This document shows positions 44,485 through 54,255 of a stretch of DNA of 64,000 nucleotides, piece by piece. Both the position numbers and the translations under genes were made by a program. The notes below the pieces were generated by a model, which made no database searches, was not told where the DNA came from, and worked only from the letters and a program-made list of their open reading frames with translations. Source of the DNA: Gimesia fumaroli (GTDB lineage Bacteria; Planctomycetota; Planctomycetia; Planctomycetales; Planctomycetaceae); the NCBI RefSeq assembly GCF_007754425.1, contig NZ_CP037452.1, positions 7,109,164 to 7,173,163 of the forward strand, given 5' to 3'. Each line of letters begins with the position of its first letter. Position 1 is the stretch's first letter.

Positions 44485-45831
44485 TTAACCTTCAATTTCA
44501 ATCTTTGTCAAACTATGACGCAGTAACGAGCCGTAGTTATATTTCCCCGGACAGACAAAAGTGCATAACGACAAATCTTCTTCATCCAGTTCCAGGCATC
44601 CCAGTTCTTTTGCCTGCTCGGTGTCTTCGGTAATCAAAGCCCGCAGCAGAAACGTCGGAAGGATATCCAGAGGCATGACTTTTTCGTAAGTTCCAATCGG
44701 AATCATTGCCCGCTTGCTGCCTTCGCTAGACGTGGTAAAGGGAAACTTTTTCCCTGCGCCCAACCAGGAAGAAGCAAATACGGGAACGATTGAGAATTTC
44801 TCGAACCCTGGTCCCATCCAACCCAGAAAGTCGCGATGATGGCCTTCTTTCAGTACGGTTACCTGTAATGCATGGCGACCGAGATAAGCAAAGGGGCCTT
44901 CCGCAGTACGCCCAGACAGCGCAGAACCGGAAATGACACGATTGTCGCCTTCTTCCAGATTTCCCTCTGTCAAATCCAGCAGACTGGCCCCCATAATCGT
45001 TCTGACCAGTTTGGGATTTTTCACCACGGGGCCGGCGATGGAAATCACTCGCTCAGTGCTAAGCTTGCCTGTCGCAAATAATTTTCCGATGGCAATGACA
45101 TCCTGGTAATTGATCGTCCAGACCGTTTTCTTCTCACTCACCGGATCCAGAAAATGGATATGCGTCCCTGGTAAGCCGGCAGGATGTGGCCCACCAAACT
45201 CTTCAACCGAGACAAAATCCAGATCGCAACCAGGAAGATTGGTTCCGGGTGCTTTACAGAGAAAGAGTTTCCCTGAAGTCAGAGTGTGTAATACCTGCAA
45301 GCCCTGAGTAAACGCGCGGGGTTCTTCACTCAGAATCACTTCCGGTGGCGGAGCTAAAGGGCTCGTGTCGATCGCTGTTACAAATATGGAATGTGGTTCA
45401 GTACCAGGAACAGGCACACGACTGTATGGGCGTGTTCGTAAACTGGTCCATAAGCCGGATTGCAGCAGATTCTCTTGAACCTGCTCGCGTGTTAGATTGG
45501 AAAGATCCCCCTCGCCATAAGAGGTAAACGATTCCTCTTCATCTCCCTGCAGTTCAATCACCATTGATTGAAAGGCTCGCTTGGCCCCACGATTGATTTC
45601 GGTGATTTTTCCAGCAGCAGGAGACGTATAAATGACACCTTCGGTCTTTTTATCACTGAAAAGCAGCTGGCCTTTTTTGACGGTATCACCGACTTCGACA
45701 GCCAGAGTCGGCTTCATGCCAACATAATCAGGGCCAATCAGAGCAACCGATCGAACTTCCGGCCCGTTTTCGATCAAAGCAGAAGGCTCGCCTGCAATCG
45801 GCAGATCCAGCCCTTTTTTAATTGTAATCAT
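44485..45831 (-). CDS. nqrA: Na+-NQR subunit A
   Basis: A 448-residue cytoplasmic subunit. It begins [16 protein letters not shown] and has [22 protein letters not shown], a lipoyl/RnfC-like hairpin, and [17 protein letters not shown] with [16 protein letters not shown] near the end. It contributes to the quinone site in Vibrio. It is the first gene of the nqr operon; the 382 nt upstream holds its promoter, which I could not pinpoint. Confidence 0.96.
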   Translation of the reverse strand: MITIKKGLDLPIAGEPSALIENGPEVRSVALIGPDYVGMKPTLAVEVGDTVKKGQLLFSDKKTEGVIYTSPAAGKITEINRGAKRAFQSMVIELQGDEEESFTSYGEGDLSNLTREQVQENLLQSGLWTSLRTRPYSRVPVPGTEPHSIFVTAIDTSPLAPPPEVILSEEPRAFTQGLQVLHTLTSGKLFLCKAPGTNLPGCDLDFVSVEEFGGPHPAGLPGTHIHFLDPVSEKKTVWTINYQDVIAIGKLFATGKLSTERVISIAGPVVKNPKLVRTIMGASLLDLTEGNLEEGDNRVISGSALSGRTAEGPFAYLGRHALQVTVLKEGHHRDFLGWMGPGFEKFSIVPVFASSWLGAGKKFPFTTSSEGSKRAMIPIGTYEKVMPLDILPTFLLRALITEDTEQAKELGCLELDEEDLSLCTFVCPGKYNYGSLLRHSLTKIEIEG

Positions 45832-46214
45832 TGAATTATGAACCTGAAAACAACGAGTTTTACTTACTGACTCGCCTGATGTGGTTTAAAAAACCATCTG
45901 AATGCTGTACAAAACCGACAGACACATTCCCGCTGCGCTTTGACTTCTTTATAGGCGCAAGAGCACTTATGCCCAATATTTCGCGGCTATTTTACACACA
46001 TCCACCTCTTTTTGTAGTGAAAGCAAGGAACAAATTGAATCATTTTCCATTCTGTTTCAGAAAAGCGGGGTTCGCTGCCGCATCCCACCATGATTTCAAA
46101 ATTTCCTGACGCGAAAAACGCAGATATCTTCTTCAAGCGAGGATTCCCTCACAATCGAAAAGACGGAAACCAGATTTAAGGGCCAGTCTGACGCGTGCCC
46201 CTGTTTCCATCTAT
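45832..46214. other. Region upstream of nqrA
   Basis: 383 nt with no supported gene. A 92-codon plus-strand frame starting at 45831 has no recognisable domain, runs against the nqr operon and is most likely chance. The region should hold the nqr promoter. Confidence 0.45.
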
Positions 46215-46253
46215 AAAAAAAGCCATCTGAAAGCATCACGACTCTCAGATGGC
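46215..46253 (-). terminator. Rho-independent terminator after the Gfo/Idh-DUF1080 gene
   Basis: Minus strand: GCCATCTGA pairs with TCAGATGGC (9 bp, perfect) over a 14-nt loop and is followed by seven T residues. It starts about 40 nt after the stop codon at 46294. Confidence 0.85.
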
Positions 46254-46293
46254 GGGTATCTTTAAGTAATTTGGAGTTATTTTAAGTTTCGGC

Positions 46294-47976
46294 TTAAAGC
46301 TCCAGCAACTTTACATTCTTATACCAGACTTTGTGTCCGTGGTCTTGAAATCCGATATACCCCTCTCTGGGAAAATCTTTGACGGCCGCTTTAAATTTGT
46401 GCTTGGAACCGTCCAGTCGTCTACCAGGTTCGGTCCATTCGTCCGCATTGAGACTGGCTACAAGCTTACCATTCACGGCAACACTGACACGAGGTCCTTT
46501 ACAGGTAATCTCGATATTCGTCCACTCTCCCGGTGCACTGGCCCGGTTGGCTGCCGGAGCAACCAGATCATAAATGGCACCAAAATCATGCATGCCAGTC
46601 CCTTTACCGCTGAGCACCTGTGCTTCAAAGCCGGTCTGGACCGGATTCTTCAGATCTCCAACACGAAAGAAAATTCCGGAGTTGCATTCTTCCGGCATTT
46701 TGACATCACATTTGAATTTGAAATCGCTGAATGGCTTGTCATAGACAACCAGATAACCGCCCGATTTATAAGGTACCAGAGCACCATCTTCGATAGGCGC
46801 AGCGATAGATTTACCGTTACTGCACTTCCAGCCTTTATAATTCTTGCCGTTAAACAACAACTTCCAACCAGCCGCCTTCTCGGCAGCGGATAACTTGTTG
46901 TCAGTGGCAGCAGATCCGCTGTCAGCCAGATCGAGCTTTGACAGTTTTTTGTGTGCTGCTTTCTTTGCCTTCTTGAGCACACTCTCCAGGGAGACTTCAG
47001 CACCACCCTGTCGTTTACTTTCGTCGGCAGCTTCCATGAAGCTGTAGATTTCCAGTGTTTCTTCTTCGCTGACAGGCGGCTTTCCAGTACGGAAGAACTT
47101 CGCGATCTCAACCAAGAGTGGCTTATAACCGTCATATCCTCCCACAGCCACTTCGCCATTTTTGCCGACAGCTGTTCCGCCATAACCTTTGGGAGCCCCT
47201 TTGCGAACGCCCGAGAATTGCCCTTCTCGGCCTCCCGACCATTTACCGACTACTTCATCCCGGTCCGCATTACTGACGGTCCGCTTAGCAGTCTGGCATC
47301 CTGGCCCCATGACTGTAAACAGAGTTTCGACGCCATGAATGCCGTACCAGTACAGATCGGGGTGTGTTGCTTCCAGTGAACAGGGGCTATGCGTGCTGCA
47401 TTTGGTAATCTTGCCTTCTTCGCCGTTCCTCAAACGCTGCGCACCTTTCGAAAACCGCAACGAGGAAGAAGAAAACATCGGTGTATTGTATTTGCGCGAC
47501 AGTTCGAAGAGCGCGACGGCGTCGGTCAGCGAACCGGCGATGGGTTTGTCTATGAAAACGGGCTTTCCAGCTTGAAACACGGGAATGGCTTGCTCCAGGT
47601 GAGGCCGTCCGTCATTGGTTTCCAGAAAAACCACATCTACTTTTTTCATCAACTCATCAATCGAGTCGACAATTTCGACCCCCATCTCTCTGACCTGCTT
47701 TGTGTAACCAGGCACCCGGGAAACGCTGGACTCAATATCTTTACTCCCCTGCGGGTAAGCAGCGACGACTCGAATGCCAGCCAGGTCGCCTTCGGGGTTT
47801 CCCGTGTTAAGCATTTTAGTGAAGGCAATCGCGTGTGATGTATCCAGCCCGATAATTCCTGCCCGCAATTCCTGCTTTGATTCCCAAGCCATCAAGGGGC
47901 CGGTGAGTGCCACCGTCAGTACAAATAGCAAAAGTGTCGCCTGACAAAATAGCCGTTTTAAAGGTCCCGAGTTCAT
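46294..47976 (-). CDS. Secreted Gfo/Idh/MocA oxidoreductase fused to a DUF1080 domain
   Basis: A 560-residue two-domain protein. A signal peptide (LLLFVLTVALTGPLMA) is followed by a Gfo/Idh/MocA-like dehydrogenase domain (~35-340; RAGIIGLDTSHAIAF, VFIDKPIAGS) and a DUF1080, 3-keto-disaccharide-hydrolase-type domain (~365-560; WKLLFNGKNYKGWKCSNG, ECNSGIFFRVGD, EGYIGFQDHGHKVWYKNVKL). The start at 47976 has GAGGAA upstream; a TTG four codons earlier is less likely. In related systems a Gfo/Idh enzyme oxidises a sugar at C3 and a DUF1080 enzyme cleaves the 3-keto glycoside, so the fusion could do both; this is inference. A sulfatase is next upstream. Confidence 0.85.
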   Translation of the reverse strand: MNSGPLKRLFCQATLLLFVLTVALTGPLMAWESKQELRAGIIGLDTSHAIAFTKMLNTGNPEGDLAGIRVVAAYPQGSKDIESSVSRVPGYTKQVREMGVEIVDSIDELMKKVDVVFLETNDGRPHLEQAIPVFQAGKPVFIDKPIAGSLTDAVALFELSRKYNTPMFSSSSLRFSKGAQRLRNGEEGKITKCSTHSPCSLEATHPDLYWYGIHGVETLFTVMGPGCQTAKRTVSNADRDEVVGKWSGGREGQFSGVRKGAPKGYGGTAVGKNGEVAVGGYDGYKPLLVEIAKFFRTGKPPVSEEETLEIYSFMEAADESKRQGGAEVSLESVLKKAKKAAHKKLSKLDLADSGSAATDNKLSAAEKAAGWKLLFNGKNYKGWKCSNGKSIAAPIEDGALVPYKSGGYLVVYDKPFSDFKFKCDVKMPEECNSGIFFRVGDLKNPVQTGFEAQVLSGKGTGMHDFGAIYDLVAPAANRASAPGEWTNIEITCKGPRVSVAVNGKLVASLNADEWTEPGRRLDGSKHKFKAAVKDFPREGYIGFQDHGHKVWYKNVKLLEL

Positions 47977-48204
47977 AATGTTCCTCAAATCAAGTGTGAC
48001 AGGTAAGCAAAGGGGGAAACTGGCAGGTAAAGCCGACTCTGACGCTATATTATATAGTCAGAAATAGCCTTCGACTTCCTAATGAATGTTTATAAATTCG
48101 ATTATTGCAAACTCAACGTATGAAATGCAATCAAACAATCCGTTCGAGTCTGAATTTTCGTGTTTTCGATTTCAAATGACTTTGTGGCCAGCAACAGTAA
48201 TCAA

Positions 48205-49680
48205 TCAGTCGGCGTAGTCTTTCCCATTCAGACTGTCGACTACCGATTCCTGCCAGGCTTTTAAACCCGCTTTCATTTTCTTGAGTCGCGCAGGATCTTC
48301 TTTGGAGAGGTCCTGCTGCTCCGCCTTATCTTGTGACAGGTAATACAGGGCATATTTCGGGGCTCCTTTTTTTGATACCGATTTCAATAACTTATAATCA
48401 CCGTCAACCCAGGCAGCTGCTCCCGGTAGATCTTCTTTTGGGTAATGCGTAGCCAGACTGGCTGCGTCCGCATCGGGAACTGGCCCTTTGGGGTTGGGCT
48501 GCGCGGGTGTCTGCCGACTTTTGAGATCGAGTAAGATATCCGTGCTGCGTTTCGGATGCCCTTTTTTCGGATAGGTCCAGAAGCCCATTGGCTGGGAACG
48601 TGTCATTTTCTGCCCTTCCATTAGCGGCAACAGGCTGACGCCATCCAGGTGAGGCTGATGCGAAACTTTGGCGCCGGTGATCTGCAAGACGGTGGGGTAA
48701 ATATCAATCGTTCCGCAAGGCACATTGGTTGTTTCCGGCTTTTTTATGACAGCCGGCCACTCAACGATTGAGGGCACACGAATCCCCCCTTCCCAGAGAT
48801 TGCCTTTCCAGCCCGCGAGACCACCGGTTGCCTGAGAGCGTGCTGCTTCGGTTTTGAACTTCGGAGGACGAGGACCATTATCGCTGGTAAACCAGAGTAA
48901 AGTATTTTCAGCGATCCCCAGATCTCTCAACTGCTGTCGCAAATGCCCCATAGCACGATCAACACCAGTGATTTCTCCAAAGTAATTTTGAAAATTAGCA
49001 ACCTGTTTCGAATAGAGGGCTTTCAGTTCTGGAACCGCCTCATGAGGGGTATGCGGATTTCCAAACCAGATCACAGCCAGGAACGGTTTTTCGTTCTTGT
49101 CTGCCTGTTTGATAAAGTCCAAAGCGGCGTCCACGGTCACCCGTGAACTCTCACCTTTCAACTGTTCTACCACGCCATTGTGGCTCATCCAGGGATCGTT
49201 CTCATAAAAGTTCGGGCTTGAGACCCATTCATCAAAGCCGCTATTGCCGGGAGAAACCGGGCTGTTTGCCTGAACCGATCCCAAATGCCATTTCCCGAAG
49301 TGCCCCGTCGTATACCCAGCTGATTTGACAGCTTCTGCGACGGTCACTTCCTGGGGCCTTAATGTATGGCCCCAACTAAAACAGGCAAATCGATTGGGAT
49401 GTCGCCCTGTCAGAAAGCTCCCTCGCGTCGGTGAACAGACAGGGGCAGCCGCATAAAAGCGATCAAAACGTAGCCCACTGGCGGCCATATCATCCAAGTG
49501 TGGTGTTTTCAGGATCGGATGACCATTGAAGCTGGTTTCTCCCCAGCCCTGGTCATCGGTCATGCAGAGAATAATGTTTGGACGAGGCGACTGCTTCTGT
49601 GCGGCACTTAATGAAGAAGATGTGAAGCCGATGCAACAAAATGCCAGTAGAACAGCAACAAATCGGTAGTCAATAATCAT
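48205..49680 (-). CDS. Formylglycine-dependent sulfatase
   Basis: A 491-residue secreted sulfatase of the alkaline-phosphatase superfamily. The signal peptide is seen in FVAVLLAFCCIGFTSSSLSA. The metal and active-site region reads PNIILCMTDDQGWGE and then CSPTRGS, the C-x-P-x-R motif in which Cys is converted to formylglycine, followed by GYTTGHFGKWHLG. The start at 49680 has GAGG upstream; an open frame 32 codons longer lacks support. It probably removes sulfate from a glycan. It is followed after 228 nt by the Gfo/Idh-DUF1080 gene and has a divergent ROK kinase upstream. Confidence 0.92.
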   Translation of the reverse strand: MIIDYRFVAVLLAFCCIGFTSSSLSAAQKQSPRPNIILCMTDDQGWGETSFNGHPILKTPHLDDMAASGLRFDRFYAAAPVCSPTRGSFLTGRHPNRFACFSWGHTLRPQEVTVAEAVKSAGYTTGHFGKWHLGSVQANSPVSPGNSGFDEWVSSPNFYENDPWMSHNGVVEQLKGESSRVTVDAALDFIKQADKNEKPFLAVIWFGNPHTPHEAVPELKALYSKQVANFQNYFGEITGVDRAMGHLRQQLRDLGIAENTLLWFTSDNGPRPPKFKTEAARSQATGGLAGWKGNLWEGGIRVPSIVEWPAVIKKPETTNVPCGTIDIYPTVLQITGAKVSHQPHLDGVSLLPLMEGQKMTRSQPMGFWTYPKKGHPKRSTDILLDLKSRQTPAQPNPKGPVPDADAASLATHYPKEDLPGAAAWVDGDYKLLKSVSKKGAPKYALYYLSQDKAEQQDLSKEDPARLKKMKAGLKAWQESVVDSLNGKDYAD

Positions 49681-50070
49681 TTCATGCCTCGAATTGGAAC
49701 GATGCGGCTGAGAGAAACAAAAAGCCTCTTTCATTTTATCCTGTCCCAAATGCCCCAAGGCGCCAAGGATTCTCACCGTCCCCGTTCAGAAATTCCGGAA
49801 AGTTCTCTCAGTCGACAATGGCCGTCACCTGTTCCCAATGCCCTGAACCACAGGTTGTTTTGCCCAGTTCTTGATTGCATCGCTCCCGTCTGCTCAGCTA
49901 TACTTCGACCTGTGCCCCTGGCTTTCCTGTGAACTGACGTCGATCAACACAAACCCAATCTTGATCACGCTGAGTTTGCAGGTACATTCGAGGAATTGCC
50001 TCGAGTGATTTCGGTCAGACAACATCTGGTCTTAGACTCCCTGAAAAAAATACGAGGAACAACTCGCAAT
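49681..50070. other. Divergent sulfatase-ROK kinase intergenic region
   Basis: 390 nt between the starts of two divergent genes. Short frames here have no domain support. Likely promoters for both; no operator-like repeat was recognised. Confidence 0.4.
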
Positions 50071-51090
50071 ATGAAACCGACAAAAGATTCCGGGCCCTAT
50101 TTTGTCGGCGTTGATATTGGTGGTACGAATGTCAAAGTTGGCATCGTCAATGACGCGGGGCAGACACTGGCTTTTACCAAGACAAAGACAGAAGTCACCC
50201 AAGGCGTTGATGCAGGCTTAAAAAATATTTATCAGGCAATCGCCGATGTCTTATCAGACTGTCAGTTTACGATGGAAGACATCAAAGCCATCGGAATTGC
50301 CACACCTGGTACCATGGATATCCCCGGCGGGAAACTGGTGGATCCTCCCAATCTTCCTACCTGGAAGGGATTTCCTATCCGTCAGGTGATCTGTGATCAT
50401 TATTCAGGAAAAAAGACGATCTACCAGAATGATGCGAATGCAGCCGCATATGGAGAATATTGGGTCGGAGGAGCACGCGAAGCGCATAGCCTGGTACTCT
50501 GGACCCTGGGCACAGGTATTGGATGTGGTATCATTATAGATGAGATGATCATCGAAGGCCGCCATTCACATGGGGGTGAATGTGGTCATATTGTCATTCA
50601 AATGACAAATGGCCGACTGTGTGATTCGGGGCAGTATGGCACACTCGAAGCGTATTCGGGCGGCAAATCACTGGTCCGTCACTGTCAGGAACTACTGGAC
50701 GCAGGACGCGCCTCGTTATTAAATGAAATGATGCAGGAAGGGAATAACCTGAGTCCTCTCTTAATCGCCCAGGCAGCGGAACGAGGGGACGAGTTATCAA
50801 ACGAATTGATCATGGAATCAGCCATGTGTCTGGGAGTCGGCACCACCACTCTGATGCATACCATTGATCCAGACATAATTTTGTTTGGAGGGGCTGTGAC
50901 GTTTGGAGGTAAAGACTCTGAGCTGGGGCAGCGGTTTATGAATCGAATTCGCCAGGAAGCAAAAGCGCGAGCGTTTCAAGTCCCTTATGAAAACACCATC
51001 ATCGACTTTGCCGAACTCGGCTCGGATGCCGGTTACATCGGCGTCGCCGGCTGTGCTCGACTGGCGTGCCTCAAAGCCGAGAAAAAATAA
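50071..51090 (+). CDS. ROK family sugar kinase with altered zinc motif
   Basis: A 339-residue kinase-like protein. It has the N-terminal ATP-binding motif FVGVDIGGTNVKVGIV, the catalytic Asp in QNDANAAAYGEYWVGG, and LGTGIGCGIII. ROK kinases normally carry a CxCGxxGCxE zinc motif; here the corresponding segment is CDSGQYGTLEAYSGG, which keeps one Cys of three, while the ligand-type CGHIVI upstream remains. The start at 50071 (MKPTKDSGPYFVG) fits the family; a TTG 25 codons earlier is open. The likely activity is glucokinase or a related hexose kinase. A divergent sulfatase suggests a link to sugar release from glycans. Confidence 0.86.
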   Translation: MKPTKDSGPYFVGVDIGGTNVKVGIVNDAGQTLAFTKTKTEVTQGVDAGLKNIYQAIADVLSDCQFTMEDIKAIGIATPGTMDIPGGKLVDPPNLPTWKGFPIRQVICDHYSGKKTIYQNDANAAAYGEYWVGGAREAHSLVLWTLGTGIGCGIIIDEMIIEGRHSHGGECGHIVIQMTNGRLCDSGQYGTLEAYSGGKSLVRHCQELLDAGRASLLNEMMQEGNNLSPLLIAQAAERGDELSNELIMESAMCLGVGTTTLMHTIDPDIILFGGAVTFGGKDSELGQRFMNRIRQEAKARAFQVPYENTIIDFAELGSDAGYIGVAGCARLACLKAEKK

Positions 51091-51151
51091 TTATCCGGCC
51101 AGGCCAGCTTTTTACCCTGGTTTTCTTACATAAGTAAATGAGATCCATTCA

Positions 51152-52960
51152 ATGGCAACAGAGACCCGTTTGATTCGAAACTTTTCGATCGTCGCGCACA
51201 TCGACCATGGTAAAAGTACGCTCGCCGATCAATTGCTGCTTAAAACCGGCGCCATCACGGAGCGGGAATTTAAAAACCAGATTCTGGACGACCTGCAAAT
51301 CGAGCAGGACCGCGGGATTACGGTCAAAGCACGGACGGTGGTTATTTATCACGAGTATAAAGGCGAAACCTATGAGTTGAACCTGATTGACACTCCTGGA
51401 CACGTTGACTTTCACTATGAAGTTTCTCGCAGTCTGGCAGCCTGTGAAGGAGCCCTGCTGCTGGTTGACGCATTTCAGGGTGTGCAGGCACAGACCGTCG
51501 CAAATGCGTACGCCAGCATCAATGCCGATCTCACGATTATTCCGGTCGTCAATAAAATTGACCTGCCGGTCACCCGCATTGATGAAGTTCTGGAAGAAGT
51601 GGAAACGGTGATTGGTCTGGATCCGGAAGACGCGTTGATGGTGAGCGCCAAAAGCGGCATCGGCATCGAAGAAACTCTGGATGCGATTGTGGAACGGATT
51701 CCTCCACCGGAAGGAAAAGCCGACGCCCCATTGCAGGCGCTGGTCTTTGACAGCAAATACGACCACTACCGTGGCGTCGTTACATATGTGCGTGTGATCC
51801 AGGGAACCATTGAAAAGGGGCAAACGGTCATCCTGATGCGTGGCGGCGCCAAGCTGGATATCATTGAAATTGGTCAGTTCACTCCTCATATGAAACCCGT
51901 CAAAACTCTGGGGCCAGGCCAGGTAGGTTACCTGGTCAGCGGTGCGAAAGAGCTGGATCAGGTTCACGTAGGGGATACCATTGCCAATCCTAAAAACCTG
52001 CCTCCCGCGCCCCTGCCCGGTTATCAGACTCCACAACAGATGGTGTTCTGCGGCATGTATCCAATTGAAGCAACTGACTTCGAAAAACTACGGGATGAAT
52101 TACAAAAGCTGAGTCTGAACGATGCCAGCTTCAGCTTTGTCCCTGAAACCAGTGATGCCCTCGGCTTTGGTTTCCGTTGTGGTTTTCTAGGCATGCTGCA
52201 TATGGAAATCATTCAGCAGCGTCTGGAGCAGGAATTCAATATCGACCTGCTGCAGACCGCTCCCAACGTGACCTACGAAATCCTGGAGCGTAACGGAGAT
52301 GTTGTGCATATCGACAATCCGCAGGACGTTCCTGATGCCAGCCGCATTGAGGAATTCCGGGAGCCGATTGCTCTCGTCACGTTCATTCTGCCAGCGGAAA
52401 ATATCGGCACCATCATGCAACTGTGTGCGGATCGACGAGGCATCTACAAAAATACTGAATACCTGGGGACAAATCGAGCGCAACTGATTTATGAATTGCC
52501 ATTAGCAGAAATCGTCTACGACATGTACGATCGTCTGAAAAGTGCGACTCGTGGCTATGGCACGATGGACTATGAAATCATCGGTTTCCGCGCCGCCGAC
52601 TTGGTAAAAATGGACATCCTTGTCAAAGGCGAAAAAGTCGACGCCCTATCGACCATCGTCCATCGGTCCCAGTCCGAACGTCGAGGACGGGCGCTGGTGA
52701 AACGTCTGAAAGAAGAAATCTCAAAACATCAGTTTGAAATCCCGATTCAGGCGGCGATTGGCGGCAAGATCATTGCCCGTGAAACCATCAAGGCATTGCG
52801 CAAAAATGTGACGGCCAAATGTTACGGCGGCGATATCACCCGTAAACGCAAGCTGTGGGAAAAACAGAAAGAGGGTAAAAAACGACTCAAGCAATTCGGC
52901 CAGGTTGAAATCCCTCAGAAAGCATTCCTGGCTGTTCTGGATGCGACTAAAGATGAGTAA
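51152..52960 (+). CDS. lepA: Elongation factor 4
   Basis: A 602-residue translational GTPase, usual length for LepA. G motifs are [24 protein letters not shown] and NKIDLP. The LepA-specific C-terminal domain is present (LWEKQKEGKKRLKQFGQVEI, then PQKAFLAVLDATKDE). It acts on stalled or initiating ribosomes. It lies 61 nt downstream of the ROK gene on the same strand and converges with a small minus-strand gene. Confidence 0.97.
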   Translation: MATETRLIRNFSIVAHIDHGKSTLADQLLLKTGAITEREFKNQILDDLQIEQDRGITVKARTVVIYHEYKGETYELNLIDTPGHVDFHYEVSRSLAACEGALLLVDAFQGVQAQTVANAYASINADLTIIPVVNKIDLPVTRIDEVLEEVETVIGLDPEDALMVSAKSGIGIEETLDAIVERIPPPEGKADAPLQALVFDSKYDHYRGVVTYVRVIQGTIEKGQTVILMRGGAKLDIIEIGQFTPHMKPVKTLGPGQVGYLVSGAKELDQVHVGDTIANPKNLPPAPLPGYQTPQQMVFCGMYPIEATDFEKLRDELQKLSLNDASFSFVPETSDALGFGFRCGFLGMLHMEIIQQRLEQEFNIDLLQTAPNVTYEILERNGDVVHIDNPQDVPDASRIEEFREPIALVTFILPAENIGTIMQLCADRRGIYKNTEYLGTNRAQLIYELPLAEIVYDMYDRLKSATRGYGTMDYEIIGFRAADLVKMDILVKGEKVDALSTIVHRSQSERRGRALVKRLKEEISKHQFEIPIQAAIGGKIIARETIKALRKNVTAKCYGGDITRKRKLWEKQKEGKKRLKQFGQVEIPQKAFLAVLDATKDE

Positions 52961-52998
52961 GACAAAAGCCAACCAGGCGTGTCTACAATCCCCGGCGT

Positions 52999-53346
52999 TT
53001 ACTCAACCTGCTCCAGCAACTCTTCCAGCGCTTTTGTGCAGGCCTTCATGGAAATGACGGCTTGCTGAAAATTCATATGCAGAGAAGCTTCCGGTGCATC
53101 CAGGGCAAACTGATCTGTGGCCTTGCGTAGCTTACTGATTTTCTTTCGCAGCATTTTGAGATACGCCTCGGGGTCTTCGACGCGAGTTTCCAACGCCCGC
53201 GATGTATCAAACACGGCACGCGCGATATGCATCAGCTCCGGAAAATCCTCGACTTCATCACTGTGTTTGATGAAAGTACGCACCATCCACGCATGCGATA
53301 AAATAATCTGGCTGTGATCAACGGCTTCCTGTTTGCTGTAAGTCAT
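52999..53346 (-). CDS. Small helical protein of unknown function
   Basis: A 115-residue protein I cannot assign. It is charged and looks all-alpha: a His/Trp-containing N-terminal part (DHSQIILSHAWMVRTFIKH), a basic middle (LKMLRKKISKLRKATDQF) and an amphipathic, acidic C-terminal helix ending KALEELLEQVE. No signal peptide, membrane segment or cysteine motif. It is probably real because of its length, a ribosome-site-like AGG upstream and codon use like its neighbours. It converges with lepA (38-nt gap). Confidence 0.62.
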   Translation of the reverse strand: MTYSKQEAVDHSQIILSHAWMVRTFIKHSDEVEDFPELMHIARAVFDTSRALETRVEDPEAYLKMLRKKISKLRKATDQFALDAPEASLHMNFQQAVISMKACTKALEELLEQVE

Positions 53347-53496
53347 CTCTACCTGACACTCTGAAATTCAACAGTTCTCTCTCGGCGTTTTACAACACAA
53401 TTCGTTGCTTCCACATTTGAAAAGTAACTATTGGCAAGGAGACTTGCAAGAGTTCAGAACAAAACGACTGCATGACTTGTCTGATAACGTCACACA

Positions 53497-54192
53497 TTAA
53501 ATCGAGTGTGTGAAATCGTCGCCACGATAATATTCGTAAAACAGGCGGCCAATTTCATCACTCAAGCGCGAAAGATACTCTTTCTTGAATTTGGAGAACG
53601 TGACTTCCGATGTCGCACGGGGTGCACGCAGTGGATAGAACGAGGTGATTTCCTTGCTGTAAAGTTTTTCGCCTTCGCCGTTTTCATCCATTTCATAAAC
53701 CGTCACCATGCCTTCCGCGCGGCCGCGGTAGAGGTCGGAACTGTTTTCCTCATACAGGCTATATTCATGCAATTCGACATGAATCACGTACGATACGTCA
53801 AACGCTTCACCAATTTCTTCTGGCTTGTCCCAATCGGGATTCTCATCCAGCCAGGCGCGGATTCGATCAGGGTTGACTACTTTCACGCCATGACTGTGCA
53901 GGCGGAACGTGGTGTATTTAGCCAGATCATTGTGGATGCCGTCGAAGTTATACTGTAATTCTAAAGGGGCATAGCAGACGATCGCTACCGTGACATCTTT
54001 ATCCGTCATTGACTTCTGAGTTTGTGCATCGAAGTCTGGCTCAATGGAAGGGGGACCACCAATCAGATAACCCAGCAGGATAAAATAATTGCAGCCTGAC
54101 ATTGTTGTGCACATCACCAGCACCAGCGCCAGTTTTGTGACTGCGTTGAAGAAACGTTTATGAACACATTGTCCGAACGAAAAAATTGTCAT
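53497..54192 (-). CDS. Predicted lipoprotein, tandem paralogue 1
   Basis: A 231-residue protein of unknown function. The signal peptide ends in the lipobox MSGC (TKLALVLVMCTTMSGC). The mature part has an alpha/beta look, with DVTVAIVCYAPLELQYNF, LAKYTTFRLHSHGVKVV, FDVSYVIHVELHEYSLY and DEIGRLFYEYYRG. The start at 54192 has AAGGA 7 nt upstream. The next gene upstream encodes a paralogue with the same order of motifs. The fold resembles that of small envelope lipoproteins such as TolB-N or CsgG-like domains, but this is a weak guess. Confidence 0.72.
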   Translation of the reverse strand: MTIFSFGQCVHKRFFNAVTKLALVLVMCTTMSGCNYFILLGYLIGGPPSIEPDFDAQTQKSMTDKDVTVAIVCYAPLELQYNFDGIHNDLAKYTTFRLHSHGVKVVNPDRIRAWLDENPDWDKPEEIGEAFDVSYVIHVELHEYSLYEENSSDLYRGRAEGMVTVYEMDENGEGEKLYSKEITSFYPLRAPRATSEVTFSKFKKEYLSRLSDEIGRLFYEYYRGDDFTHSI

Positions 54193-54255
54193 CGTGTGAT
54201 CCTTCACAACTCCGAATGAAATTTTGGTGCTATCTCTGAATGTTAAGCGGAAGAA

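Noticed and set aside
45831-46109. 92-codon plus-strand frame upstream of nqrA
   Set aside because: It overlaps the nqrA start, has no domain, no ribosome site and an unusual composition rich in Phe, Arg and Lys; best read as chance in a promoter region.
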